Positions 42,537-51,193 of a stretch of DNA of 64,000 nucleotides are shown here, one piece after another. The DNA comes from Pseudomonadota bacterium (GTDB lineage Bacteria > Verrucomicrobiota > Verrucomicrobiia > Limisphaerales > SXTU01). The notes under the pieces are model-generated. The model did not search any database and had not been told where the DNA came from. It saw nothing but the letters and a program-made list of their open reading frames with translations. The translations under genes and the position numbers were made by a program. How positions within the stretch are numbered: the first letter of the stretch is position 1; each line of letters begins with the position of its first letter. Location: the NCBI GenBank assembly GCA_009922615.1, contig RFVF01000020.1, forward strand, positions 1 through 64,000, in the 5' to 3' direction.

Positions 42537-43595
42537 ATGAAATTTCGCGCCGCCATCCTCACCGAGCTGAAACAGCCGCTCGTTGTCGAAGAAATCGAGT
42601 CCGGCCCGCTGCGCTTCGGGCAGGTGCTCGTGAAGATCCATTGCAGTGGCATCTGCGGTGCGCAGATCAACGAGATCGAGGGCGCGAAGGGGCCAGACAA
42701 ATTCCTCCCGCACCTGCTTGGCCACGAGGCCACCGCCACCGTGCAGGATGTTGGCGAAGGCGTGACCAGCGTGAAGCCCGGCGACCGCGTCGTCTGCCAC
42801 TGGCGCAAGGGTGCGGGCTTGCAGGGACCGGTCGCGGCTTACACCTCGAAGCGCTTCCCGAAAATCAACTCCGGCTGGGTCACAACCTTCAGTGAGTATT
42901 CCGTCATCTCAGAGAACCGCTGCACGCGCATCCCGACGGACTTCGATGCCGAAGCTGGCGCGCTCTTCGGCTGCGCGGTAACGACGGCGATGGGTGTGCT
43001 CAACAACAACGCCAAGCTCGGCATCGGCGAGAGCATCGTCATCCTCGGCACCGGCGGCGTGGGGCTGAACCTTGTGCAATTCGCCGCGATGGTCGGCGCG
43101 CACCCGATTATCGGCGTGGACCTGCACGACCACAAACTCGAGCTGGCCCGCAAGATGGGCGCGACGCACACGATCAACGGGCGCGGAACCAACGTCATAG
43201 AGGAAGTCCGCAAGATCGTCGGCGCGACTGGCGCGGACGTGGTGATCGAGAACACCGGCATCGCCGATCTCATCGAGCAAGCCTACGAGATGACCGCGTC
43301 GCAAGGCCGGGTGATTCTCGTCGGCGTGCCGACCAAGAGCGCGCGGCACCCGAGCTTTTACACCTTGCCACTGCACTTCAAAAAAGTGCTAACCGGCTCC
43401 GAAGGCGGCGACTGCCGGCCCGACGTGGACATCCCGAAACTGGTTAGGCTCTGCCAGGCCGGGAAGCTCAAGTTCGACGGCCTCGTGAGTAAACGCTACC
43501 GCCTCGACGAAATCAACGAAGCCATCTCCGACCTCAAGCAAGGCCGCGCCGCCGGCCGCTGCATCGTGTGGATGGACGAACCGCCGAAGGCATGA
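42537..43595 (+). CDS. Medium-chain (zinc-type) dehydrogenase lacking the structural zinc cluster
   Basis: This 352-residue MDR protein has the catalytic-zinc Cys in HCSGICGAQINEIEG, GHEATATV, and the Rossmann motif VILGTGGVGLNLVQFAA with VDLHDHKLELA, indicating NAD preference. The four-cysteine structural zinc loop normally after VVCHW is replaced by a stretch without cysteines (RKGAGLQGPVAAYTSKRFPK). It would oxidise or reduce a hydroxyl on a sugar-like substrate. Its end overlaps the next gene by four bases. Confidence 0.87.
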   Translation: MKFRAAILTELKQPLVVEEIESGPLRFGQVLVKIHCSGICGAQINEIEGAKGPDKFLPHLLGHEATATVQDVGEGVTSVKPGDRVVCHWRKGAGLQGPVAAYTSKRFPKINSGWVTTFSEYSVISENRCTRIPTDFDAEAGALFGCAVTTAMGVLNNNAKLGIGESIVILGTGGVGLNLVQFAAMVGAHPIIGVDLHDHKLELARKMGATHTINGRGTNVIEEVRKIVGATGADVVIENTGIADLIEQAYEMTASQGRVILVGVPTKSARHPSFYTLPLHFKKVLTGSEGGDCRPDVDIPKLVRLCQAGKLKFDGLVSKRYRLDEINEAISDLKQGRAAGRCIVWMDEPPKA

Positions 43596-44464
43596 GCGGG
43601 GCAAGCCTATCCGACGGCACCGTGCTAGTGGTGGGGGCGGATGGCTTGGTGGGGAGCGCTTTGGCTGAGTCGTTTGGAGCATGTGGCTCGGTAGTTGTTG
43701 CCTCACGCCGCAAAGGCTCAATGTTGCACCCTTTGGATTTATCCAAGGATCCATCGACTTGGGAATTGCCTCAACAAGTGTCAGTGGCTTTCCTTTGTGG
43801 GGCCGTGACGTCACTGCAAATGTGCCGTGAGAAGCCAATGGAATCCCGGCAGATTAATGTGACGAATACGGTAGCTCTTGCGCAGCGATTGAGGGCACTC
43901 GGTGCGCGAGTGGTCTTCTTCTCAAGTGGGCTTGTTTTCGACGGCACAAAGCCATTTCAGAGTGAGGCCGATACGGTGAATCCGCAGTGCGAATATGGGC
44001 GCCAGAAGGCAGAAACCGAGTGCATGCTGTTGGCGATGGGGAAATCCGTTGCTATTGTCCGGCTGACGAAAGTCGTCGCCCCGGAACTGCCTTTGTTCTG
44101 GCGTTGGGCGGAGGACTTGCGTGCCGGGCGCGTGGTGCGGCCCTTTTCCGATTACGTCATGTCGCCGATCACGCTGGGCTTGGTCGCGGAGGCGATGCGG
44201 CGACTGGCGCTGAACTGGTCTGGCGGCGTGTGGCACGTCGGGGCGGACGCGCAGGTGAGCTACACGGAAGCGGCGTTCCGGCTGGCAACGCGGCTGGGCG
44301 CGTGCGCAGACTTGGTGCAACCGACGACGAGTCGTGAGGCCGGTGTGGACTTGGAAACGGTGCCGATGCACACCACATTGGGCACGACGCGGCTGCAAAC
44401 GGAATTGGGGTTGGCACCGCCGCCCGCCCTCGCCGTGCTAGATGAGTGCTTTGCGTCACTTTGA
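43592..44464 (+). CDS. RmlD-like short-chain (extended) dehydrogenase/reductase
   Basis: The ATG at 43592 overlaps the previous stop (ATGA). The 290-residue protein has the nucleotide-binding VVGADGLVGSALAESFG, catalytic FFSSGLVFDG (Ser region) and the YxxxK pair in CEYGRQKAETE. It resembles dTDP-4-dehydrorhamnose reductase-like enzymes that act on nucleotide sugars. Its first half has clearly lower G+C and freer codon use than the neighbours, which may mark recent acquisition or recombination. Confidence 0.85.
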   Translation: MSGASLSDGTVLVVGADGLVGSALAESFGACGSVVVASRRKGSMLHPLDLSKDPSTWELPQQVSVAFLCGAVTSLQMCREKPMESRQINVTNTVALAQRLRALGARVVFFSSGLVFDGTKPFQSEADTVNPQCEYGRQKAETECMLLAMGKSVAIVRLTKVVAPELPLFWRWAEDLRAGRVVRPFSDYVMSPITLGLVAEAMRRLALNWSGGVWHVGADAQVSYTEAAFRLATRLGACADLVQPTTSREAGVDLETVPMHTTLGTTRLQTELGLAPPPALAVLDECFASL

Positions 44465-44466
44465 AA

Positions 44467-45630
44467 ATGGCCGATTCCGTTTCTATACCCTGTCACCTGT
44501 GTGGTCACGCGCACGTGGAGCCGCTGCCGGAATACGCGGTGCTCCGACGCGTCACTTCGGACTGCAAACCTTGGGCGGCAGGGGGCTGGTTGGGCGTGTG
44601 TCGCGCATGCGGTGGCGTGCAGAAGCGGATGGATGCGGGCTGGCGGGCGGAAATCGAACGTGTCTATCGCGAATACACCATTTACCACCAGAGCGGCGGC
44701 ACGGAGCAGGCGGCTTTCTCCGCCGCGACCGGACAAGGAGTGGCCCGCTCCGAGCGGATCGTCGAGCGGCTGGTGCAGTCTGGCCTCGTGGGCGCGCGCG
44801 GGCGGCTGCTGGATGTCGGTTGCGGCAACGGGGCGTTGCTGCGCGCGTGCAGTCGGCTGCTGCCGGGGTGGTCGCTGGCAGGCACGGAAATCAACGATAA
44901 ATATCGGGCCGAAGTCGAAGCCATTCCCGGCGTGAGTGTGATGCAGGTGGGCGGGGCAGCCGACGTGACTGGTGAATTCGATTTTGTCACGCTAATCCAC
45001 GTGCTCGAACATGTGCCGGAGCCCGCGCAATTCTTGGCGTCGCTGCGGGCAAAACTGGTCTGCGGCGGACACCTGATGGTCGAGGTGCCGCATTACGTGG
45101 ACAATCCCTTCGACCTGCTCATCGTGGACCACAGCACGCATTTTTCGGCGGAGGTCTTGCGCGGCGTTGCCGTGCGCGGCGGCTATTTGCCTGGCGTATT
45201 GGCGACGGATTGGGTGGCGAAGGAGTTGACGATGGTGGCGCAGCCGACGACAACGGAGCCAATCGCCTTGGGTGAGGACATTTTTCCTCGCATCTTCGCT
45301 GACCTGCGGAAGCGTCTGGACTGGCTCACGGAGGTTGCCAAACAGACCCGCGAACTGGCGCGGAGGAGACGGTTCGGAATCTTCGGCACCTCCATCGCGG
45401 CGATGTGGCTGTTTGGGGAACTGGACGGGCGCGTGGACTTTTTCATGGACGAGGATCCGACGCGCGTGGGTCGCGAGTGTTTTGGCAAGCCGGTCCTGTC
45501 AGCGTCGCAAGTGCCTGCCGGCAGCCGTGTCTGGCTGGCATTGCCGTCTCGCATTGCGCAGCAGGTGAAGGCCCGCCTCGCGCCGGAGTGCTCGAATCTT
45601 GAGTTCTTCGTTCCACCGGAGTTAGTCTGA
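44467..45630 (+). CDS. Sugar C-methyltransferase-like protein with N-terminal zinc site
   Basis: The ATG at 44467 gives 387 residues. The N-terminus has paired cysteines (CHLCGH ... CRACG) as in the NovU/TylC3 sugar C-methyltransferases. It is followed by a class I SAM fold (LLDVGCGNGALLRACSRLLP; FVTLIHVLEHVPEP) and a C-terminal domain (RRFGIFGTSIAAMWLFGEL, VDFFMDEDP) like the Methyltransf_14 module. Such enzymes methylate carbon 3 of 4-keto deoxy-sugars. It starts two bases after the reductase gene. Confidence 0.82.
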   Translation: MADSVSIPCHLCGHAHVEPLPEYAVLRRVTSDCKPWAAGGWLGVCRACGGVQKRMDAGWRAEIERVYREYTIYHQSGGTEQAAFSAATGQGVARSERIVERLVQSGLVGARGRLLDVGCGNGALLRACSRLLPGWSLAGTEINDKYRAEVEAIPGVSVMQVGGAADVTGEFDFVTLIHVLEHVPEPAQFLASLRAKLVCGGHLMVEVPHYVDNPFDLLIVDHSTHFSAEVLRGVAVRGGYLPGVLATDWVAKELTMVAQPTTTEPIALGEDIFPRIFADLRKRLDWLTEVAKQTRELARRRRFGIFGTSIAAMWLFGELDGRVDFFMDEDPTRVGRECFGKPVLSASQVPAGSRVWLALPSRIAQQVKARLAPECSNLEFFVPPELV

Positions 45631-45649
45631 AACCTCAACTGCAAACACG

Positions 45650-46435
45650 ATGACTACTCGCATTAAAGACGCGTTCGGCCCGGCGGGTTGGCACCTGGAA
45701 CGCGGCATCCTTGAAAAGGATTTCGTCTGCCAGGTCCGCGATTTTCTCGATGCCCGACGGCTGCGCCTCCAGCAGCAGTTTTCGCAGTGGGTTGGCGAGG
45801 CGGTGACGGACGAGAGTTACGCGGCTCACCAACGGAAGACCGAGGAATATATCGCGCGGGGGCTGCCAAAGGACTTGAAGCATTTCCTGCGCGGTGAGTT
45901 TGACCTCGATACGCGCTTGGACAAACGCATCATGCAGGTGCTGGCTACGCCGCGCGTGCTGGGCTACTTGAGCAACTTCCTCAAATCGGATGGCTACTGC
46001 ATCCACTATCCGCCGATGATGCGGTTCAAGATGGCGGCGGCCGAGGCGAGCCAGCTGCCGCCGCATCAGGACTGGCCTTACAACACGCACATGAAGGATT
46101 TCCTCACCGTGTGGGTGCCGTTGGTCGTTGTGGATGAGGGCACCGGTGGTGTTGTCGTGTATGAGGGGAGTCATCAAGATGGGAATGTTCAGCACGTGGC
46201 CGAAGGTTCATGGGAGGCGAAGGCGATCGGGGACCTCGACAAATATCCGCAGCTCCACGTCCACATGAATCCCGGCGACATCCTTACCTTTCCATCGGAG
46301 CTTTTGCACGCGTCTGCGCCGCAGACCAGCTCGCGCATTCGCTACAGCATCGACTTCCGGGTCTTCCGCGATCCGGCTGATTCCACCAAGTCGTTCTTCA
46401 AGGCGAAGACGCAGGAGATTGTGAGGGTTGACTGA
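45650..46435 (+). CDS. PhyH family Fe(II)/2-oxoglutarate dioxygenase
   Basis: This 261-residue protein has the facial-triad HxD (LPPHQDWPYN), a distal histidine (SELLHASAPQTS) and the 2-oxoglutarate-binding arginine (SSRIRYSIDFRVF). The double-stranded beta helix is framed by VWVPLVVVDEGTGGVVVYEG, typical of phytanoyl-CoA dioxygenase relatives. It would hydroxylate or otherwise oxidise the pathway intermediate. Its stop overlaps the next start (TGATG), tying it to the TylF-like gene. Confidence 0.87.
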   Translation: MTTRIKDAFGPAGWHLERGILEKDFVCQVRDFLDARRLRLQQQFSQWVGEAVTDESYAAHQRKTEEYIARGLPKDLKHFLRGEFDLDTRLDKRIMQVLATPRVLGYLSNFLKSDGYCIHYPPMMRFKMAAAEASQLPPHQDWPYNTHMKDFLTVWVPLVVVDEGTGGVVVYEGSHQDGNVQHVAEGSWEAKAIGDLDKYPQLHVHMNPGDILTFPSELLHASAPQTSSRIRYSIDFRVFRDPADSTKSFFKAKTQEIVRVD

Positions 46436-47199
46436 TGGAGCGCGCGTTTGACGGAACAAAGAAGTCCAATCTCGACCAGGAAATCGAGCAACAGTTGGTC
46501 GCGCATTGCCAGAAACATGGCATTGATGCACTCGACGCGGCGAAACTCTTCGCCGTGCTAGCGCGGCGGCAGTGGCTCAAGCGTTTTCTCGCGCACGCCG
46601 AACTGTTCAAGCAAACGCTTGATGTGCCCGGCGACATTGCAGAGCTGGGTGTCTGGCGCGGCGCGGGGTTGATGACCTGGGCGAACTTGCTGGAGACTTA
46701 CGTTGTGGGCAATCGCACGAAGACAGTTTATGGCTTCGACAACTGGGAGGGCTTCACCAGCCTCGCGCCGGAGGATGGCGCGCAGGACGCGGCGGCGGGC
46801 AAGGTGGTCGGCGGGTTTTCACCGAAGTCCTATTTGCCGGAGCTGAAGGATGCCATTGCAATTTTCGATCAGGACCGCTTCATCCCACAGAAGGCGCGGG
46901 TGGAGCTGGTGCCGGGGGACATCGCGCAGACCGTGCCGCAGTTCGTGCAGGACAACCCAGGCGTGCGTTTCTCGCTCATCCATTTCGACTGCGATTTGTA
47001 TCAACCGACCAAAGCCGCGCTGGACGCGTTCTGGCCTGTGCTCTCGCGCGGCGGTCTGATGCTGTTCGACGAATACGCAATCCCGAACTGGCCTGGCGAG
47101 ACGCGCGCGGTGGATGAATTCATCGCCGATAAGCCCGGCCTTCGCATCCGGACCCTAGCTTGGAACAACACGCCCGCCGGCTATCTCGTGAAGGAGTAA
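46435..47199 (+). CDS. TylF/macrocin-type O-methyltransferase
   Basis: This 254-residue protein has the TylF-family core: DIAELGVWRGAGLMTWANLL, VYGFDNWEGF, LIHFDCDLYQPTKAAL with the metal-binding aspartates, and LFDEYAIPNWPGE. These are Mg-dependent O-methyltransferases acting on sugar hydroxyls in macrolide and glycan pathways. It is coupled to the PhyH gene by a one-base overlap, suggesting sequential hydroxylation and methylation of the same sugar (inference). Confidence 0.88.
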   Translation: MERAFDGTKKSNLDQEIEQQLVAHCQKHGIDALDAAKLFAVLARRQWLKRFLAHAELFKQTLDVPGDIAELGVWRGAGLMTWANLLETYVVGNRTKTVYGFDNWEGFTSLAPEDGAQDAAAGKVVGGFSPKSYLPELKDAIAIFDQDRFIPQKARVELVPGDIAQTVPQFVQDNPGVRFSLIHFDCDLYQPTKAALDAFWPVLSRGGLMLFDEYAIPNWPGETRAVDEFIADKPGLRIRTLAWNNTPAGYLVKE

Positions 47200-47206
47200 T
47201 TCGCTG

Positions 47207-48181
47207 ATGCCGGACTCCTCCCTGCCGACGATTTCGGTGGTGATGCCGAACTTCAACCACGGCAAATACCTTTCCACCTCGCTGCCGGCGATTCTCAACC
47301 AATCCGTTCAGCCGCTCGAAGTCATCATCATTGACGACTGCTCGACCGACAACAGTTGGGATATCATCCAGGAGTTCGCGCGCCAGCACCCGGTCATCCG
47401 TGCCATTCGCAACGAGAAAAACCTTGGCGTCATCGCCAACGGCAACAAGGGCCTCGAACTCGCGCGCGGCGAATACATCCACTTCGGCTCGGCGGATGAC
47501 GAGATTTATCCCGGCCTGTTTGAGAAGTCGCTGAAGCTTTTGAAGCTGTATCCGCAGGCTGCCTACTGCTGCACCATTGGCGACTGGCACGAGCTGGCCA
47601 CCGGCTTCAACTGGCACGTCAGCGTCGGCATGGCCGACTCACCGTGCTACCTACCTCCTGAGCGGATGGCCGAGTTGGAGCGGGAGAGCAAATTCTTCAT
47701 TGCAAGCCACACCACGGTGCTGAAGCGCTCGGCGTTCATCGAAGTAGGCAGCTTCATTCCTGAGTTGAAGTGGCATGCCGATTGGTTCGTGCTCTACGCC
47801 TGCGGCTTTCGCCACGGCGTCTGTTACATTCCTGAGCCGCTGGCACGCTTCAACATCTTCACCACTTCCTACTACAAGTCCGGCCGGCGCGACGAGGTGG
47901 CGCATCGCGCTGTGCTGCGCGGCATCCTTGACCGGCTCGCCAGCCCGGAATTTGCGCGTGAGGCGGAGTTCATCCGGCAGGGTGGGTCGTTGTTTCAGTT
48001 TGCCGGTCCCATTCGCGAGCTGATGCGCAACGACCCGCGCTTCGAAAACTGGCTCACGCCGCTCATGTTGCGCCGGAGCTACTGGCACAGCTTCAAGCTC
48101 GCCGTGAAAGATCACCTCCCGGTTTGGCTGGCGAACCTCTACTTCCGTCTGGCAGGCTATCGCGCGTCGAAGCCTGCATGA
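47207..48181 (+). CDS. Family 2 glycosyltransferase (GT-A fold)
   Basis: This 324-residue protein starts with the GT2 N-terminus ISVVMPNFNHGKYL. It has the nucleotide-binding VIIIDDCSTDNSWDII and the metal-binding region YIHFGSADDEIYPGLFEKSL. The acceptor part includes LKWHADWFVLYACGFRHGVC. No membrane helices are evident, so it works at the cytoplasmic face. It is the only glycosyltransferase of the operon and probably transfers the modified sugar. Its end overlaps the last gene by four bases. Confidence 0.9.
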   Translation: MPDSSLPTISVVMPNFNHGKYLSTSLPAILNQSVQPLEVIIIDDCSTDNSWDIIQEFARQHPVIRAIRNEKNLGVIANGNKGLELARGEYIHFGSADDEIYPGLFEKSLKLLKLYPQAAYCCTIGDWHELATGFNWHVSVGMADSPCYLPPERMAELERESKFFIASHTTVLKRSAFIEVGSFIPELKWHADWFVLYACGFRHGVCYIPEPLARFNIFTTSYYKSGRRDEVAHRAVLRGILDRLASPEFAREAEFIRQGGSLFQFAGPIRELMRNDPRFENWLTPLMLRRSYWHSFKLAVKDHLPVWLANLYFRLAGYRASKPA

Positions 48182-48900
48182 AATCCTCCGAACTCCAGCG
48201 CCTCCACGCCGCCGCGTGCCCCATCACGCACGACCCGGAGAACCCCGACCACCGCGTGCGCAAGGTCCGCCAGCTTTTTACGGAATACACCGACCGGAAG
48301 AAAGTGCTCGACGTCGGCTGCGCGGACGGTTCAGTGCTCAAGCCGTTTATCAAGCATCACGAACTGTACGGCGTGGATGTCAGCCCGGACTATTTGCAGG
48401 GCGCGATTGACCTCGGCTACCAAGCGCGCATCCACGACATCGAGAGCGACCCGCTGCCGTATCCCGACGGAACGTTCGATGTCGTGTATGCCGGCGAAAC
48501 CATCGAGCATCTCACGGACACCGACTGGTTCCTCGCTGAAATCAATCGCGTGCTCAAGCCCGGTGGACACTTCATCGTCACATACCCGAACGTCCGCACA
48601 CTGACTTCGCTGGCAATGATGCTCTTTGCCGACCTGCCGCCGATGTATTCCGCACGCTACCGTGGGCCGCACTTCCGCGACTTCACCCAGAAGACCATCC
48701 GCATCGCGCTGGCGAACCACCACTTCCGCCCCGACAAAACGCTCGGCACACACTTCTACTTTCCCGGTTTCGGCGATTGCTTGTCCGGACTCGCGTCGGT
48801 CGTTCCTGGCTGGGCCTCGCAAGTGGTCTTGCGTTCCGTGAAGACTGGTGAATCGCGCTACTCAGCTGAGGCGGCGGCAAAGAAGGACATCTACGGCTGA
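48178..48900 (+). CDS. SAM-dependent methyltransferase (last gene of the operon)
   Basis: The ATG at 48178 overlaps the glycosyltransferase stop and gives 240 residues. Motif I is VLDVGCADGSVLKPF, followed by LYGVDVSPDYL, FDVVYAGETIEHLTDTDWFL and RVLKPGGHFIVTYPNVRTL, a Methyltransf_11/23-type fold. It is likely to cap or decorate the glycan. Its last 10 bases overlap the convergent dihydrolipoyl dehydrogenase gene. Confidence 0.85.
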   Translation: MKSSELQRLHAAACPITHDPENPDHRVRKVRQLFTEYTDRKKVLDVGCADGSVLKPFIKHHELYGVDVSPDYLQGAIDLGYQARIHDIESDPLPYPDGTFDVVYAGETIEHLTDTDWFLAEINRVLKPGGHFIVTYPNVRTLTSLAMMLFADLPPMYSARYRGPHFRDFTQKTIRIALANHHFRPDKTLGTHFYFPGFGDCLSGLASVVPGWASQVVLRSVKTGESRYSAEAAAKKDIYG

Positions 48901-50336
48901 CAGCCCTGCTGGCTGGCTCTGGACGATTTCTTTTTCGGCAAAGCGTGCGTGCCGTGGCCGTAAAAGGACTCGGCGGCTTCCATCAAAGTCTCAGACAACG
49001 TCGGGTGTGGGTGAATCACGTGGGCCAGTCCGCGCGCCGTCAGCTTGTGTTCCACGGCGATGGTGGCTTCGGCAATGAGTTCGCCTGCGCCCTGACCCGC
49101 GATGCCGACGCCGAGAATTTGTTCTGTCTGCGGTTCGATGATCAGTTTGGTCACGCCGTCGGGGCGGTCGTTGGTCAACGCACGTCCACTGGCACCCCAC
49201 TGGAATTTCGCGATTTCCACGGCCACCGCGCGCGCCTTGGCTTCTGCTTCCGTCAAGCCCACCCATGCAATCTCCGGATCTGTGAACACCACAGCGGGAA
49301 CCACCGCGTGGCGCGTTGTCTCCGGCAGGCCGAGGATGGCTTCGACCGCCACACGTGCATCGCGCGCGGCTTTGTGCGCGAGCATCACGCCGCCGGCCAC
49401 ATCGCCGATGGCGTAGAGCGCGGGGTCGGCAGTTTGCTGCCGGTCGTTTACCGTGAGGCATCCGCGCGGATCGAGCGTGGCTTGGGTGTTCTCCAAACCG
49501 AGTTCGCCGGAATTCGCCACACGGCCCACCGCGATGAGCACGCGATCGTAAAGCTCCTCCTTCGACTCGCCGTTGGTTTCCATCACGGCCCGAACGCGTT
49601 CGCCTGCCATGGTCAGTGAGCGGATGCTGGTTTTTACGCGCACTTCTTTGAACAGCTTGCGTCCGTAGGCCACGACCAGTCGCGAGAGGTCCGCATCCGC
49701 TCCGGCGAGAATCGAATCCAGCGCCTCTACCACGGTGACGCGACTGCCGAGCCGCGCGTAAACCGTGCCCATCTCCATGCCAATGTAGCCACCACCCACG
49801 ACAAGCAGCTCGCCGGGGATGTCCGCTAGCTCCAGCGCGCCAGTCGAGGTCATCACGCGCGGATGGCCGAGGTTGAAGCTGCGTGGCAACGCCGGCCGTG
49901 AGCCGGTGGCGATGATGGCGTGGGTGAACTCAACTGGCAACTCGCCCGCCGTCGTCTGCACCGCGAGCGAGTGTGAACTGGTGAAACGCGCCTTGCCAAC
50001 CACGACTTGCACGCCGCGCTTCTGCGCCAGTGAGCTAATGCCATTGCCGAGCTTGGTCAAAACGCCATCTTTCCAGCCGCGCAGTTTCGCCAAATCAATT
50101 TGCGCTGGCCCGAATGTGATGCCGCGCAAGGCTGATTCGCCTGCCGCAGGCAGCGCGTGGGTGGCGTGCAGCAAAGCTTTGGAGGGAATGCAGCCTTCAT
50201 TCAAACACGCGCCGCCCAATCGGGCTCCGCGCTCGATGAGCACAACCTTCTTACCGAGATCAGCCGCGTAAAACGCCGCCGCGTAGCCGCCCGGCCCGCC
50301 GCCGATGACCGCTATATCCGCCTGCAAATTGTCCAT
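48891..50336 (-). CDS. lpdA: Dihydrolipoyl dehydrogenase
   Basis: The ATG at 50336 gives 481 residues beginning ADIAVIGGGPGGYAAAFYAA (FAD site); the upstream extension lacks coding character. The redox disulfide is GGACLNEGCIPSKAL. The NAD site is LLVVGGGYIGMEMGTVYARLG, and the C-terminal catalytic His-Glu dyad is in HPHPTLSETLMEAAE. It regenerates lipoamide in the 2-oxoacid dehydrogenase and glycine cleavage complexes. It diverges from a lipoate ligase gene across 70 bases, a functional neighbour. Confidence 0.95.
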   Translation of the reverse strand: MDNLQADIAVIGGGPGGYAAAFYAADLGKKVVLIERGARLGGACLNEGCIPSKALLHATHALPAAGESALRGITFGPAQIDLAKLRGWKDGVLTKLGNGISSLAQKRGVQVVVGKARFTSSHSLAVQTTAGELPVEFTHAIIATGSRPALPRSFNLGHPRVMTSTGALELADIPGELLVVGGGYIGMEMGTVYARLGSRVTVVEALDSILAGADADLSRLVVAYGRKLFKEVRVKTSIRSLTMAGERVRAVMETNGESKEELYDRVLIAVGRVANSGELGLENTQATLDPRGCLTVNDRQQTADPALYAIGDVAGGVMLAHKAARDARVAVEAILGLPETTRHAVVPAVVFTDPEIAWVGLTEAEAKARAVAVEIAKFQWGASGRALTNDRPDGVTKLIIEPQTEQILGVGIAGQGAGELIAEATIAVEHKLTARGLAHVIHPHPTLSETLMEAAESFYGHGTHALPKKKSSRASQQGCQP

Positions 50337-50406
50337 GCCTCGATGGTTCGGCTGCGGCGGTAAATTGCAAGCCAGGTTGCTCCACGCTTTGCTGAGTCGT
50401 GTCGCC

Positions 50407-51141
50407 ATGCTCAAATCAATCCGCTTGCGCTTGCTCGACCTCACCCTGCCGACGCCCGCCGCGAACCTCGCGCTCGATGAAGCTTTACTCGATGACTGCG
50501 AGGCGCGGGGCGGGGCAGTGCTTCGCTTTTGGGAGTCGAAAACGCCGTTCGTCGTCGTCGGCTACGCGAACGCGTTGGTCAACGAGGTAAACCTGTCGGC
50601 GTGCGAGACAGCTCAAGTGCCCGTGCTGCGTCGGTGCTCCGGCGGGGGGACGGTGTTGCAAGGGCCGGGTTGCTTGAACTACGCACTCTTGCTGGAGATC
50701 GCATCTGATCCGGCACTAACGTCAGTGACAGGCACGAACCAGTTCATCTTGAATTGCCTTGCCAAGGCGCTGTCACCGCTGTTGCAGGATTCCGTCTCCG
50801 TGCAGGGAGACACCGATCTTGTCTGGCGCGGGCGCAAATTTTCCGGCAATGCGCAGCGACGCCGGCGGACACATCTGCTCTTCCACGGCACGATCTTGTT
50901 GAACTTGGATTTGCCGCTCCTGGAGAAATGCCTGCCGCTGCCCACGCGGCAGCCGGCGTATCGTGCAGCACGCCCTCACGGAGAGTTCATCGTCAACCTG
51001 CCTTTGCCAATGTCGGCGGTGAAACGCGCGCTGGCCTTGGAGTGGCAAGCGGATGAAGTGCTGCGTCCTTGGCCTGACGCCGGAACCCGCCGGCTCGTGA
51101 GCGAGCGTTACGCGCGGGCCGAATGGAACCAACGCCGTTGA
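50407..51141 (+). CDS. Lipoate-protein ligase A family protein
   Basis: The ATG at 50407 gives 244 residues of the BPL/LplA fold. It has LRRCSGGGTVLQGPGCLNYA as the lipoate loop, GDTDLVWRGRKFSGNAQRRR with the invariant lysine, and HLLFHGTILLNLD. It would attach lipoate or octanoate to E2 or H-protein domains. It is shorter than E. coli LplA and lacks the accessory domain, so it may be an octanoyltransferase of the LipM type or need a partner. Its position next to lpdA supports a lipoylation role. Confidence 0.85.
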   Translation: MLKSIRLRLLDLTLPTPAANLALDEALLDDCEARGGAVLRFWESKTPFVVVGYANALVNEVNLSACETAQVPVLRRCSGGGTVLQGPGCLNYALLLEIASDPALTSVTGTNQFILNCLAKALSPLLQDSVSVQGDTDLVWRGRKFSGNAQRRRRTHLLFHGTILLNLDLPLLEKCLPLPTRQPAYRAARPHGEFIVNLPLPMSAVKRALALEWQADEVLRPWPDAGTRRLVSERYARAEWNQRR

Positions 51142-51193
51142 CGGCGCGCTGGCTTGCCGCACGGCGTTCTGACCGATAGCGTTTGGGCGTCAG

